DNA from: Paragorgia papillata
Taxonomy: Eukaryota; Cnidaria; Anthozoa; Scleralcyonacea; Coralliidae
Reading direction: 5' to 3'
DNA: 64,000 nt
Assembly: GCA_035771165.1 (NCBI GenBank)
Contig: JAWNZC010000003.1
Location: 1,112,001-1,176,000 of the forward strand
The number at the start of each line of letters is the position of its first letter. Position 1 is the first letter of the stretch. The translations under genes and the position numbers were made by a program. The notes under the pieces are model-generated. The model was not told where the DNA came from. It worked only from the letters and a program-made list of their open reading frames with translations, and did no database searches. Shown here piece by piece: positions 1 through 9,801 of this stretch.

Positions 1-1467
1 GCAGAAAGCTTGCTCACATTCTTGGCAAACCATGGCATCGATGTTGCTGACTGCCGTGGCCAGTCATACGATAACGCAAGCAATATGAGTGGGAAATATA
101 ATGGCATGCAAGCCATTATTCGGCAGCATTGTGAGTTGGCTGACTATGTACCCTGCGCTGCACATTCTCTCAACCTGGTTGGTCAGTCCGCAGCAGGTTG
201 TTGCCAGCTAGCTGTTGGATTCTTCGATTTTCTTCAGCGACTCTACTCCTTTTTTGCTGCTTCAACGCATCGTTGGAAAGTTCTGCATAATCAACTTTCG
301 AGCAAAAGCCTGCCAACAGTCAAACGCATGTGTGACACTCGCTGGTCCGCACGCGCAGACGCCGCATAAGCTGTAGTGAAAGGATATGAGGAAATTAACG
401 CTGCTTTGGAGGAAATCGCTGACGACGTCGACCAGAAACCCGACTGCCGCCAAGAGGCCCGTGGACTCGCCGCCTATATGAATCGCCTCGAAACCGGCAT
501 ACTTGCTGCTTTGTGGTACCACATCCTGCATCGTTTTAACGGCAGCAGTCAAGTCCTGCAATCAGCCGACCAAGATCTCAATACCGCTGTTGCAATCTAT
601 GAGTCTCTCGTATAATTTATCCGTAAGCTGCGGACAAGATTTGAAGAGTTTGAGGCTAAAGGGAAGAAGCTCAGTGAATGTGACAATTACACGGAAGAAG
701 TTAGACGCGTGCGTCAACGAAATCGGCGTTATGATGAGCCAGGATCAGCGCCTGAATTCCCGCAGACTCCAGCCGACAAGTTTCGCACGCGCACGTTCCT
801 GGTTATTGTCGACAGTATAGATGGGGAATTGCAGAAACGACTTGGCGCGTATGAAGATATTGCTGCGAAGTTTGGGTTCTTGCGAAACCTTAAGGACCTA
901 CCAGACGATCAAGTGGTCAAGAGTGCGAACAGCCTTCAAAAAGCTTACCCCACAGATCTTGAAGACAGTCTGCCAGACGAATTAGTACATTTTTCAAGTT
1001 TTCTTAACACAGAATTTGTTAAGAAAGCATTAAGTGCAACTGCTTCTCCAGCAATCCCTGCTGCTACTTCTTCAACCCGAGCTACGACTGAGGAATCTCC
1101 TGATGGCGTTGCTGTAATAACTAAAGATGACGATGACGTCAGATTAAACGTGGAGTCGCTGGAATTGCGAATGTATAAGCTTCTTGTGGACAATAATCTG
1201 GAAACTTTATTTCCGAACACCTTTATTACATTTCGCATTTATCTTTGTCTTATGATCTCGAACTGTTCTGGCGAAAGATCATTCTCTACACTGAAGCAAA
1301 TAAAAAGCCAAGTTCGATCGTGCATGACACAGAAGAGGCTAAACAGCCTTACCCTGCTCAGCTTGGAACACGAGCTTCCGCGGAAAATGGAATTTTCGTC
1401 TTTAATTAATGATTTTGCCATTCAGAAATCCCGTAAACATAATGTTTACAAGGCATCTGGAAATTGA
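1..1467 (+). pseudogene. hAT transposase (ZMYM1-like), truncated by window edge, two in-frame stops
   Basis: This is the C-terminal part of a hAT-superfamily transposase of the type annotated as zinc finger MYM-type protein 1-like. One frame runs from base 1 to the TGA at 1465-1467 and is broken only by TAA codons at 367-369 and 613-615; sense coding resumes in the same frame after each, so these are point nonsense mutations and not frameshifts. The core motif DNASNMSGKYNG lies near 80-115. The C-terminal dimerisation motif (SGERSFSTLKQIKSQ and LTLLSLEHEL) lies near 1265-1380. The N-terminal zinc-finger part is outside the window. The protein would have cut and joined DNA in the nucleus; this copy cannot make a full-length product. 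Family assignment is confident; the clade within hAT is inferred. Confidence 0.85.
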
Positions 1468-1764
1468 GACGCAAATAATTTGCGTGTTTATGGCTTCATG
1501 CATATACACTTTTTCCATGACTTTATACTAGCTGGATTAACATTTAACTTTATTTTTTCTTGTATATAATGTATTATTGTATTGTTCACAAACACTTTTT
1601 GTAAATACAAAGGCAACTTTTAATCGTTTAGAGGACAAAACGCAGAATTTTATCTTTTGTTGTTTTACAATTTTTTTGCGTAAATTGTTCACAACGCCGT
1701 CGGTATGTAGGGACTTGGGGGGGGGGGGGTAAACTGTAAAGGGGCCACGCGCTGGAAAAATGCT
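1468..1764. other. hAT 3' untranslated region
   Basis: AT-rich sequence with a run of ten G near 1719-1728. No coding potential is visible; it lies inside the hAT element. Confidence 0.5.
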
Positions 1765-1795
1765 GGGGGCCTCGCGCAACCCTAATCCGGCCCTG
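1765..1795. repeat. Probable right terminal inverted repeat of the hAT element
   Basis: Read on the minus strand, this stretch begins CAGGGCCGGATTAGGG, the CAGGG-start form typical of hAT ends. It lies about 330 bases after the transposase stop. An 8-bp target duplication would be ATTTCAGC (1796-1803); the left end is outside the window, so this cannot be checked here. Confidence 0.6.
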
Positions 1796-1796
1796 A

Positions 1797-2526
1797 TTTC
1801 AGCATATGATTGTAAACAAAAAATTGTGTATTTGTCTTACCTTAATGTTCAATGAACTTTCTTATGTATGATACAAAGTCTATGGTATCTTGAAATACGC
1901 TACAATCGCTTCGCAGTCTTCCTATAAATTCACTGAATATCCTTCCATTTGAACGGCCATGTTTACTAGGCCCAATCCTTCAAACTGTCACGCGCTTACA
2001 AGTGCTATCATGACATCACACGTCCTGCTAGAAACCCAAAAAACAAGAGGGTAGGATCTTGGATTTTTTTAATCGTCAAGAGCGAGATGAAAGGACACTA
2101 CCATATATGGCACAAACGTGTCCCCAACTTCCATATATGGAAGCAACCTGTCCCCGTTAATTTTAGAAAAAGCCGTTACTCTGACGTCAGAACGTTCATC
2201 CCGCTCTTGACGATTCAAACAGATCACATGGTATGCAATCCAAATAGCTGATTGGTTTAGAAGAGTACCACTCCCACTTTGATCCTACCCTCTTGTTTTT
2301 GTATCAGTGAGCAGCACTTGTAAGCCGCGTGACAGTTTGAAGGACTGGCCCTAGTAAACATGGCCGTTCAAATCGAAGGATATTCAGTGAATTTATAGGA
2401 AGACTGCGAAGCGATTGTAGCGTATTTCAAGATACCATAGACTTTGTATCATACATAAGAAAGTTCATTGAACATTAAGGTAAGAAGACAAATACACAAT
2501 TTTTTGTTTACAGTCGTATGCTGAAA
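1797..2526. repeat. 730-bp palindromic (foldback) element
   Basis: The two halves are inverted copies of one another. The outer arms (from TTTCAGCATA at 1797, through the 1860-2030 segment) pair with about 2305-2526. Inner pairs AACAAGAGGGTAGGATC (2042-2058) with its complement (about 2281-2297), and AATCGTCAAGAGCG (about 2073) with CGCTCTTGACGATT (about 2204), extend the fold nearly to the centre. No open reading frame is seen, so it is a non-autonomous element. Its left edge coincides with the hAT right end, suggesting the hAT inserted at or inside a larger palindrome. Confidence 0.85.
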
Positions 2527-2593
2527 CAACTTTTCACTCGAGCCATACTGAGCCTTTCCTAAAGCCCGTGTCCGAATCGCTCTTTAGTATTTT

Positions 2594-2616
2594 AGTCTGG
2601 CTAACGCCAGACGATT
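2594..2616. repeat. GTCTGGCTAACGCCAGAC palindrome
   Basis: A short perfect hairpin. Diverged relatives of this GTCTGGC/GCCAGAC motif recur in the window (12744-12760, 36483-36495, 55965-55985, 56096-56112). Confidence 0.55.
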
Positions 2617-2649
2617 TTATTCACGTCTGGGGAAACCCTCGGACAGCAT

Positions 2650-2750
2650 AATATAGCTGCTGATCCTCGGCGCTCTTAACGTTAATATACCTGTTGATCC
2701 TCGGCGCTCTAAACGTCAATATATATAGCCGCTGATCCTCGGCGCTCACG
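2650..2750. repeat. Three-copy short tandem repeat
   Basis: The core TGATCCTCGGCGCTC occurs at 2661-2675, 2695-2709 and 2733-2747, each preceded by an ATATA-rich spacer. The 34- and 38-base spacing shows an imperfect minisatellite. No gene is seen from 2527 to 3000. Confidence 0.75.
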
Positions 2751-3000
2751 CCGCTCAGGATGTCATATAAATGGAAATAAAGGAAGCCAATCGTTATTGT
2801 GTTTGCACAATTATGTACGTGTTGAAAATAATTTAAAACCACAAATACAACTCTCTCAAAAATACATTCTTTTTAAAAATCTCAAATGTCAAACGTACTG
2901 TGTACATGTATGTACTCATGTTTATAGGCATGTAATGCAAACCATGTTTAAAACGAAAATACTCTGTTGATTCAAATTGAATCCAAAGTATCTCTATAAG

Positions 3001-3315
3001 TAGCCTCCTTCGCAGACGCCTACGCCACCGTCTGCTCTACGGAGCACGAAATTCCTTTCCTGAAACGGACCAATCACAGCTAACTTCCCAAATGGCTTGT
3101 AATATTGACGTTCAAGATCTACGCGCGTATCTCAACTCAAGCCCTGCCTTCGGTCTTTAATACTGTCAATAATGCAGTTGCTGGTCATATAGTCGTGGTT
3201 GTCTCGCCGCTTGTTAGCCTAATGAAAGGCCAGGTCAACAAACTGCGAAAAATCGGGATTTCTGCTGTATTCTGCGGAGGTTTTGTAGCCCACAAGGCGT
3301 CTGCGAAGGAGGCTA
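3001..3315 (+). mobile_element. Short element with perfect 20-bp inverted ends carrying a RecQ-helicase fragment
   Basis: TAGCCTCCTTCGCAGACGCC at 3001-3020 is exactly repeated inverted at 3296-3315. Between them, on the plus strand at about 3150-3290, an open frame encodes a RecQ-family segment with the motif VVVVSPLVSLMKGQV followed by LRKIGISA, matching the motif Ia region after Walker A. There is no Walker A, DEAH box or later motif, so the fragment cannot be a helicase. The arrangement looks like capture of a gene piece by a small DNA transposon, or insertion of two end copies around it. I see no clear target duplication. Confidence 0.65.
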
Positions 3316-3419
3316 GACATCTCCGTAAAATTGTAATCGCTAGATACATTCTCCGACACTTGTAGCCTTTTCAAAAACGTTCGCGCAGATCTATTTAATA
3401 CACGGGCATCAAGAACACA

Positions 3420-3900
3420 TTTATAATACCATTCTTCGTAAGTTTCGTAAAGTTCTAAGCTATATACTACGCAAAATTTCAGCTTTCAAAGAAACTAGTT
3501 CGCTTCAATCCCTGTACACCTTTGGGCTTTTGTTTACAGTCTTTATTACTTCACACGCTCTTTAATACGCTTTACATTGATTTTCACGCATATTTATTTG
3601 CATGAGCAAAAAGAACATAATCAAAACAACATTCTTCATAAATTTGATGCTTATGAGCTATGCTACGCGAAATATTAGTTTTCAAGTAAACTAGTCCCGG
3701 CAGTTCGTACAAGACAATCCTTCTACACGTTTCAGTTTTAGCTTTTGTTTACAATCTTTCTCTACGCTCTTACGCTTTACACTGACCTTCACGCATATTT
3801 ATTTGCATGGGCAGAAAGAACATAATCAAAAAATTATTCTTCGTAAATTTCGCGAAGTTCTAAGGTAAACTTTTCAAAATATTAGCTCTCGACTAAACAA
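3420..3900. repeat. Degenerate tandem repeat, unit about 210 bp
   Basis: The phrase TATTTATTTGCATG followed by GCA(A/G)AAAGAACATAATC appears at about 3591 and 3800, and ATTCTTCGTAAGTTTCG-type sequence near 3432, 3630 and 3837. This gives a little over two diverged copies. No coding is seen in this block or on to 4440, apart from short spurious frames. Confidence 0.6.
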
Positions 3901-4524
3901 ATTTCACGGGCCGGTTTTTAGTGCAAAGTTTCTGTGAAACTTTGCAGTATTGTGATGAGTGGCGAAAATTCACACGATAGTGTAAACCTTCCGGGGGGTA
4001 AACTTACCAGGTTTAACGACATACATACTTGTCGTGGTTGAAAGGCTAAAACAACTGAAAATGTGAAACACTAGTATCAGTCTTTCATAGACGGCAAATA
4101 TTTGTCACTTGAAGCCCGTAAGCCCTAAAGAGCGATAACAGACAGGTTCGTACCTTGTCTATGGATATTTCTTGAAAGACGTGTATATCTTAATATACCA
4201 AAAATGAAAGAAGTTCCCCCCCGGAATATATTAGAATACCACTGCGCACGCGTGGTTTTGTTTGCGACTGGCGAATACAACAATGGCGGAGAAACGCAAA
4301 GGAGCGATCAATTTTCTTCTCGAAACAACGAATTTCTAGGCTTAATTGCATGGCTAATTAAATATGGTCTGGGCGAAAGGATTTATCGTCTGCCTAGCGG
4401 CAGGTGGGAATAAATATTAAAAGCTTTATATTTAACTTTAATATGGTCTGGCATGTTGACGATGTTGTGAAGTCGGTTTGTAGAGTGTTGTTGGTTCGTG
4501 TCTGTTGTATTTTACACGATTTTT

Positions 4525-5023
4525 TTATAAGTTTGAGTGTAGTTAATGGGAACCACAAAAGAGTTTTAGTCATGTAATGTATTGTTGAAGAATGAGGGAG
4601 AGATTAGAAGGGAATTTGAATAAAAAGCGCAATTAGCCTCCAGCTATGTTGCATATGGAAAGGCGGATAGTCATTGTCCTTAGGGGTAGTTGTGGGATTA
4701 TGTAGGCATATTAGTAAATTGTTGGATGTAAGTAAAAGTCGAGGTTTATAACTAATGTATTTTGTGTTGATGCATGTCAACTATTTTGTGCATCTTAAGC
4801 ATATCAATGCAGGCTTAAATATGCCTTCATCATTTGATATGTTTGCGTACAAGCTGTTGACATCATAGTAATAAGTATTAAACCAGTAGGTGAGTTGTTA
4901 TTAAGAGAGAATGTTCGTTTGAGAATGTCAGTAGTGTCTTGGATGTAGGAGGGTATGTGGGGGATGAGTGAGTAAAAGGCTATACACATGGAAAAGTAAA
5001 AGCTTGTAGTCAACTGGCATAAG
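4525..5023 (-). mobile_element. Penelope-like element, truncated copy 1
   Basis: The block contains terminal-repeat sequence (4527-4675, shared with 5153-5300, 5895-5990 and 10878-11020) and, on the minus strand at about 4805-4960, an RT fragment reading PSYIQDTTDILKR then SLNNNSPTGLILIT. The same stretch occurs in the fuller copy near 8190-8290. Only this small RT piece remains and it is frame-broken. Confidence 0.7.
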
Positions 5024-5326
5024 AATTTGCTCTCTTTGACTATAAGCTTTACACGTGGTGTTTAGGAATGTCGCTGTCAGTCACAGTGAAACTACACAAT
5101 GTGGCGAGCTTGGATAAGCTCTCTCCTTTCACTACGGGGTTATCACAATTTTTTAATAAGTTTGAGTGTAGTTAATGGGAACCACAGAGGAGTTAAAGTC
5201 ATGTAATGTATTGTTGAAGAATGAGGGAGAGATTTATATAGAAGGGAATTTTAATAAAAAGCGCAATTAGCCTCCGGCTATGTTGCGTATGGAAAGGCGA
5301 TACGGACCACGCTGTTGGACATGCAG
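5024..5326. repeat. PLE terminal repeat block (copy)
   Basis: This about 300-bp block is strongly similar to 10753-11032 in the same orientation, from AATTTGCTCTCTTTGAC through AGTTAATGGGAACCACA to GGACATGCAG. Partial copies lie at 4527-4675 and 5895-6157. Direct copies around PLE bodies match the known pseudo-LTR organisation of this class. Confidence 0.75.
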
Positions 5327-5423
5327 TGTATATATATTGCTTAAAGAACCATGTAAAAAACGACAGAAGAATAATAAAAGATATGTAACGTATAGTATAG
5401 TGCAATCAGGATCTGGGACACAA

Positions 5424-5438
5424 CCCTGGACGCGTTTC
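5424..5438 (-). ncRNA. Truncated hammerhead ribozyme remnant
   Basis: The minus strand reads GAAACGCGTCCAGGG, identical to the 3' half of the complete motif at 6251-6294, but the CTGATGA half is missing and unrelated sequence follows directly after GAAAC. It is a broken copy marking a second terminal repeat. Confidence 0.6.
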
Positions 5439-5455
5439 AAACAAAAAACTGCATA

Positions 5456-5880
5456 TCACGTCACCGAATAGTCGGTATACTCCACAGGTGTAACTAGAGT
5501 TATTTTGTTGGTATATTTGTTTGGTAGGGTAATTCGTTTCCAGGTCACAGTGAGAAGTGTGCATGTGCTGCAGGACTCAAGGGGATAGTCATTGTCCCCA
5601 GGGGTAATTGTGGGATAATGTCGAGATATAAATAGTAAATTGTTTGATGTATGTATAAGTGGAATTGTATAAATTCGTAATGTGGTCTGTATAGATGTCA
5701 AATGTTTGGTGTGCCTTAAGCATATCAACAGAGGCTATAATGCTTTCATCATTTGGTATGTTTGTGCACAAGCTATTGACTTTTATAGTAATAAGTATGG
5801 GTATGTTGGGTTGTGTATTTAATATGGAAAGTGGGTATGTCAGTGTGTTTGTATTAGTTTGTGGCCAAAAGGAAAATTGT
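5456..5880 (-). mobile_element. Penelope-like element, truncated copy 2
   Basis: On the minus strand at 5589-5771 an RT piece starts CTNIPNDESIIASVDMLKA, the homologue of YTNIPNDEGIQACIDMLK in the fuller copy (8198 downwards). The rest of the RT is missing. The copy lies between two terminal-repeat blocks, as expected for a tandem PLE array with internal deletions. Confidence 0.65.
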
Positions 5881-6250
5881 ATGTCATGTCATTTAATTTT
5901 TTATAAGTTTGAGTGTAGTTAATGGGAACCACAAAGGAGTTTTTGTCATGAAATGTATTGTTGAAAAATGAGGGAGAGATTAGAAGGGAATTTGAATTTT
6001 TATAAAGGTTTATGTGTAGTTAATGGGAACCACATTGGAGTTTTGGTCGCGTATTGTTGTAAAACGAAGGAGAATTTGAATGAAGAGCGCAATTAGCCTC
6101 GGGCTATGTTGTGTATAAAAGGCGATGCGGAGCACGCTGTTGGACATGCAGTGTAAGATTACTGTTTAAGAATAATGAAAAAAAAACATCAGAAAAATAA
6201 TTAAGGATTTGTAACGTGTAGTATAGTGCTTTCAGGATCTTAGGACACAA

Positions 6251-6294
6251 CCCTGGACGCGTTTCGACCTTCTATGGTGGTCTCATCAGCAGGG
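6251..6294 (-). ncRNA. Hammerhead ribozyme in PLE terminal repeat
   Basis: Read on the minus strand: stem I CCCTG (6294-6290), core CTGATGA (6289-6283), stem II GACC (6282-6279) and GGTC (6269-6266) around a 9-nt loop, core GAAA (6265-6262), then CGCGTC and stem I CAGGG (6255-6251). All invariant core bases are present. The predicted cut follows GTC, between 6256 and 6255. Stem III is the self-complementary ACGCGT (6262-6257) with no loop, so it can only form well between two molecules. Short-stem-III hammerheads acting as dimers are known from newt satellite DNA and from Penelope-like elements. In the element it would process long transcripts into unit-length RNA. Confidence 0.85.
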
Positions 6295-6299
6295 ATTTG

Positions 6300-7100
6300 G
6301 GATTGGGAGTCAATGTAAATATTACGTTAATTGTTGGAAGAGAAATAATAACCACTATCAATACAGTAATATAATAAAGGAGAGATAACGTGAGTGCTTA
6401 CCAAACTTGTTGTTTGTGTTACTGAGTCCAACACGTCGCAGCATCTTTAAAGTAATTCGTTGTCGACGTATGTTCGGTTATAGACTTGTAGTAGAAATCC
6501 GTATAGGTCAGTATTAATCGCGCTCCTCTATTGTGAGTCTTTGGGTGCGCAATGAGGGCGTACGTATCTAAAATTGGGGTTAAGTAGCATTGCGTCATTC
6601 GTTACCAGTTTGCAATGGGAAGCGCGCGTGTATGACGTGGTTTCGTGGGGTATTGGGGATAGTCATTGTACTTGTGGGGTAATTGAGGGTCATGTAGGGA
6701 TACATTGTATTAGGGCAGAATAGAGTGGATTATTGGAGTAAAAGAGTTTAGTAAGGAAGGTTTGTGAGCATTAAAACCAAGAAGTGAATAAGTGTATCAT
6801 TGATAAAAATTGGAATTTGACATGTGGTTATTAATTATAAAGTTAAGTGTGTACATTATATTTACAGTGAGGTTGACTTAATATATTGTGGTAAAGGTGG
6901 TTCTCCACACCTAGGCTATGTCAGAAATTAGAGTGACATGGTTGGAAGATTACATAGGTGTACTTGAGCTAAATTGTCATTGTTAAAGTTAATATCAATA
7001 GATTGTGGTTCCTCCAGTGTGTTTGTAAAAAATTGAATGTTTAAACTAAACATATTACATAATGAGAGTTTGTATTATACAAAGTGAAAAACTTGATCCA
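6300..7100. other. Non-coding stretch between ribozyme repeat and PLE reverse transcriptase
   Basis: AT-rich, without a convincing reading frame on either strand. A diverged copy of the GGATAGTCATTGT sequence (also at 4668 and 5583) near 6657 shows it belongs to the PLE array, probably its 3' untranslated part. No GIY-YIG endonuclease motif was recognised. Confidence 0.5.
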
Positions 7101-7250
7101 TGTTAATTTTCCTCAGTCATATCGATGGGAGGTTGTAGCTTGGATGAAGATGGCGTGTTCCACCTTGGGTAGTACCAGTTCTTTTTCTTGTGGAGGTAGA
7201 CTAATGGCAGAGTATTTGGGCAATTGACCAAGGTTAGTGTAATGTAGGAG

Positions 7251-8708
7251 TTATGGTGTGTTGTTGTCAGGTGTAGAGTGAGTTCTGAGTTTGGCACGTA
7301 CAAGGGAGTCTTTGAGGTTTTGATTTTTTTGATATGCTACCATTCGGGCTTCTGGCCAGAGAATGCTCAATGTGCAGTCATCCTCAATTAAGTGCCAGTG
7401 TTTACGTAATATCTGTCCTATATGTATAGTGTTAGTGTTGTAAGGGATGGAAAAGATAGGGCTGTTAATGGATTTCTCTAGTTTGTCTTTGTATAATATG
7501 TCATGTTGTGAGTGTTGTGTGGCTCGTTGAAATGCTTTGTTGATGGTGTCGAGTTTGTATCCCCTGTTAATTAATATAACAGAAAGATTGTCGAGTCCTT
7601 GTTGCAGTAGTTCGTCTTCTGTAATGATACGGCGATATCCGAGTGCTTGGCTGTAGATAATGCCTTCTTTGCATGTTGGTGGGTGAAAGGAGTCATTGTG
7701 AAGTAGTAGGGTCCTGTCTGTTGGTTTGATGTACAGGTCAGATAGAAGTTGATTGTTTTGGTTGATGTAAATAGTAGTGTCGAGGAAGTTGACTGATTTG
7801 TCGGAATAGTTATAGTCAAATTTGATGGTTGGATGAAATGTGTTGAGATAGTCAAGGAATTGTAGAAGTGCTTCAATTCCATGTGTCCACAAAGCAAAAA
7901 TGTCATCAATGAATCTTATCCATTCAATTGGGGTAAGGCCATTAGGTGCATTAAGGAGCATTCGATTTTGAAGGACTGACATGAAAATGTTAGCATAGGT
8001 AGGGGCCATTGGGGAACCCATGGCTGTGCCATGTATTTGTAAGTAGTAGTCGTTGTTAAAGGAGAAGAAGTTATTGTTCAGTATAAGTGAAAGTGTGTTG
8101 GTGATGTGGTCTATGTTGATGTCAGAAGTATAATTGTATTCTTTAAGCATATCAATGCAGGCTTGAATGCCTTCGTCATTTGGTATGTTAGTGTACAAAC
8201 TTTTGACATCTATGGTGATGAGTATAAGTCCAGTAGGTAAGTTGTTGTTAAGGGAGAAAACACGTTTGAGGAGTCAGTGGTGTCTTTGATGTAGGAGGGT
8301 ACGTATATGGTTCAAAAGTGGTTTGAGGAGGCGATCAGCATACTGTGAGAGTCTTACTGTAGGGCCCCCACAACCTGAAATAATGGGTCTACCTGGGATA
8401 TTGGGTTTGTGTATTTGGGGGGTAAAGTGTTGGTATGTTAGTGTTGTTTTGTGGGAGGAGGTATTTGTGTGTTGTGTCATCAATGAGTTGGTCATTGTGC
8501 ATAAGTGTGACCAACGTTCTGATTTGTTGTTGTATTTGTTGTGTGAGGTCATTTGGTATTTTCTGGTAGTGGTTTGTGTTGTTGAGTTGTTTGTAGGCTT
8601 CAGTAAGATAGTCCATTTTTGGCCAGATGACAATGGCTCCACCCTTGTCAGCTGGTTTGACAATGAGATTGTCGCTGTGAATAAGTTCAGTGATAGAGTT
8701 GGATTCAC
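7251..8708 (-). pseudogene. Penelope-like reverse transcriptase, fullest copy (frame-broken)
   Basis: The frame from 8198 to 7251 (315 aa) has PLE RT hallmarks: YTNIPNDEG near its start, HGTAMGSPMAPTYANIFM, the catalytic WIRFIDDIFALW, then VNFLDTTIYI. Upstream, 8389-8708 encodes the expected preceding segments (a KPADKGGA-like stretch, then PNIPGRPIISGCGGPTVRLS) but in two frames, and a further shift lies near 8270. PLE RTs copy element RNA at chromosomal sites and are telomerase-related. A GIY-YIG endonuclease usually follows; none is recognisable here, so this is either an endonuclease-lacking type or a C-terminal decay. It is not translatable as one protein. Confidence 0.85.
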
Positions 8709-9106
8709 TTGTTGATATGTTGTGTTTGGGGGGGGTTTCGTGATGTGTGGTTGGTTTTTAAGTCATAAAAAACTTGTGAGATGTATTCAAGAAGGTTTGG
8801 GTTGTCTGGGTAGGTGGGGTGAAATTGGTTGGAGTTTTGAAAGGGTGTCGGATTGTGTTGTTTCCAAAGAGATATTTGGTGTACATGTTGCGTCTGTACT
8901 TGAGAAAGGAGTTGTAAAGTGTTGTAGTGTGTAGGTTTAGGGGTAGGAATTAATTGGAGTCCTTTGGAAAGGTTGGTAGTGGATTTAGGAAGTGGTTGGT
9001 TGGGGAGTTTTACTACACTGTTGTTGATGAGTTGGTTGTGTACTTGTTTGTGTAATTTGAGTTCGTTGTTGTGTCTGTTCTTGTTGTTGTTGCGTTTGCC
9101 TTTCAT
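8705..9106 (-). pseudogene. PLE N-terminal segment preceding RT
   Basis: This 133-codon open frame includes VVKLPNQPLP then LSKGLQLIPTP, which corresponds to the NLS...LSKGLxFIPTP motif in front of PLE RT domains. It overlaps the RT frame by a few bases at 8705-8708. It is asparagine-, glutamine- and histidine-rich, in keeping with the strong strand bias (minus strand rich in A and C). Confidence 0.65.
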
Positions 9107-9801
9107 GTATTAAGTAAGTGATTTTTTATGGTAGAATGTGGTATATTGAGTGGCTATCGGGGTGGGGTGGGTTGCGTATGTGTCTGTGGATGAAATCCTG
9201 AATTCCTTGTTCTACTAGTGAGGTTATGGCTGGTGTTATGTTGCTATGAGTGGTATTTGTGTGGCGTTGGAGTTGTCTTGTTCTGGTGGTAGTGGGGGGT
9301 AGGAACCAGGGTTGTTTATAGGGAGGAGCTTGCGGTGCAGTGGTCTGGATAGATAGTAAAGGTGTGAGTTTGTTGGGTGTGGGAGGGTGGTGTATTTTGT
9401 TAGTGTGTGGTGCCTGTGGAGATGGGGTGTAGGTCCAGGACGGGTGGTAAGTGGAGTGGGTGTGTGTTGTACAGTGTCAATTTGTCTCGGGGGTGTGTGT
9501 ATGTGTCTTACTGTGAGTGGGGGTTTGGGTGTAAGAGTTGGTCTTGTATGGGTTGTGTTGTGTTGTGGTCGTTTAAGTCGTTTAGTAGATTTAATCTTAG
9601 AGTTGATGACACATCTTGTGTATTGGTGTCCTATTTCGTTGGTGCGGTTGATAATGTGAAAGCAAGTTGCTGGTCGTTGGTATCGTTAAGAATACATTGT
9701 TCTAGATGTTGTATTTTAGTGTGAATGTCTTGTAGTAGGAAATGTTGGTGGTCAAGTGTAATGTCAAGTAGTTCATTGGAGGCATTAGTAAGTGTCCTTT
9801 C
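9107..9801 (-). pseudogene. Decayed PLE coding sequence between N-terminal segments
   Basis: No long frame survives, but the minus strand keeps the same A/C-rich bias. A readable piece near 9650-9720 (LEQCILNDTNDQQLAFTLS) looks coding. It probably linked the two flanking N-terminal pieces in an intact element. Confidence 0.4.

Noticed and set aside
8323..8715. Plus-strand 130-codon frame
   Set aside because: It is opposite the PLE RT; its Val/Leu/Trp/Cys-rich composition is the complement of the A/C-rich minus strand.
9387..9724. Plus-strand Gly/Val/Cys-rich frames
   Set aside because: They overlap each other in two frames and reflect GT-rich composition on the complement of PLE sequence.
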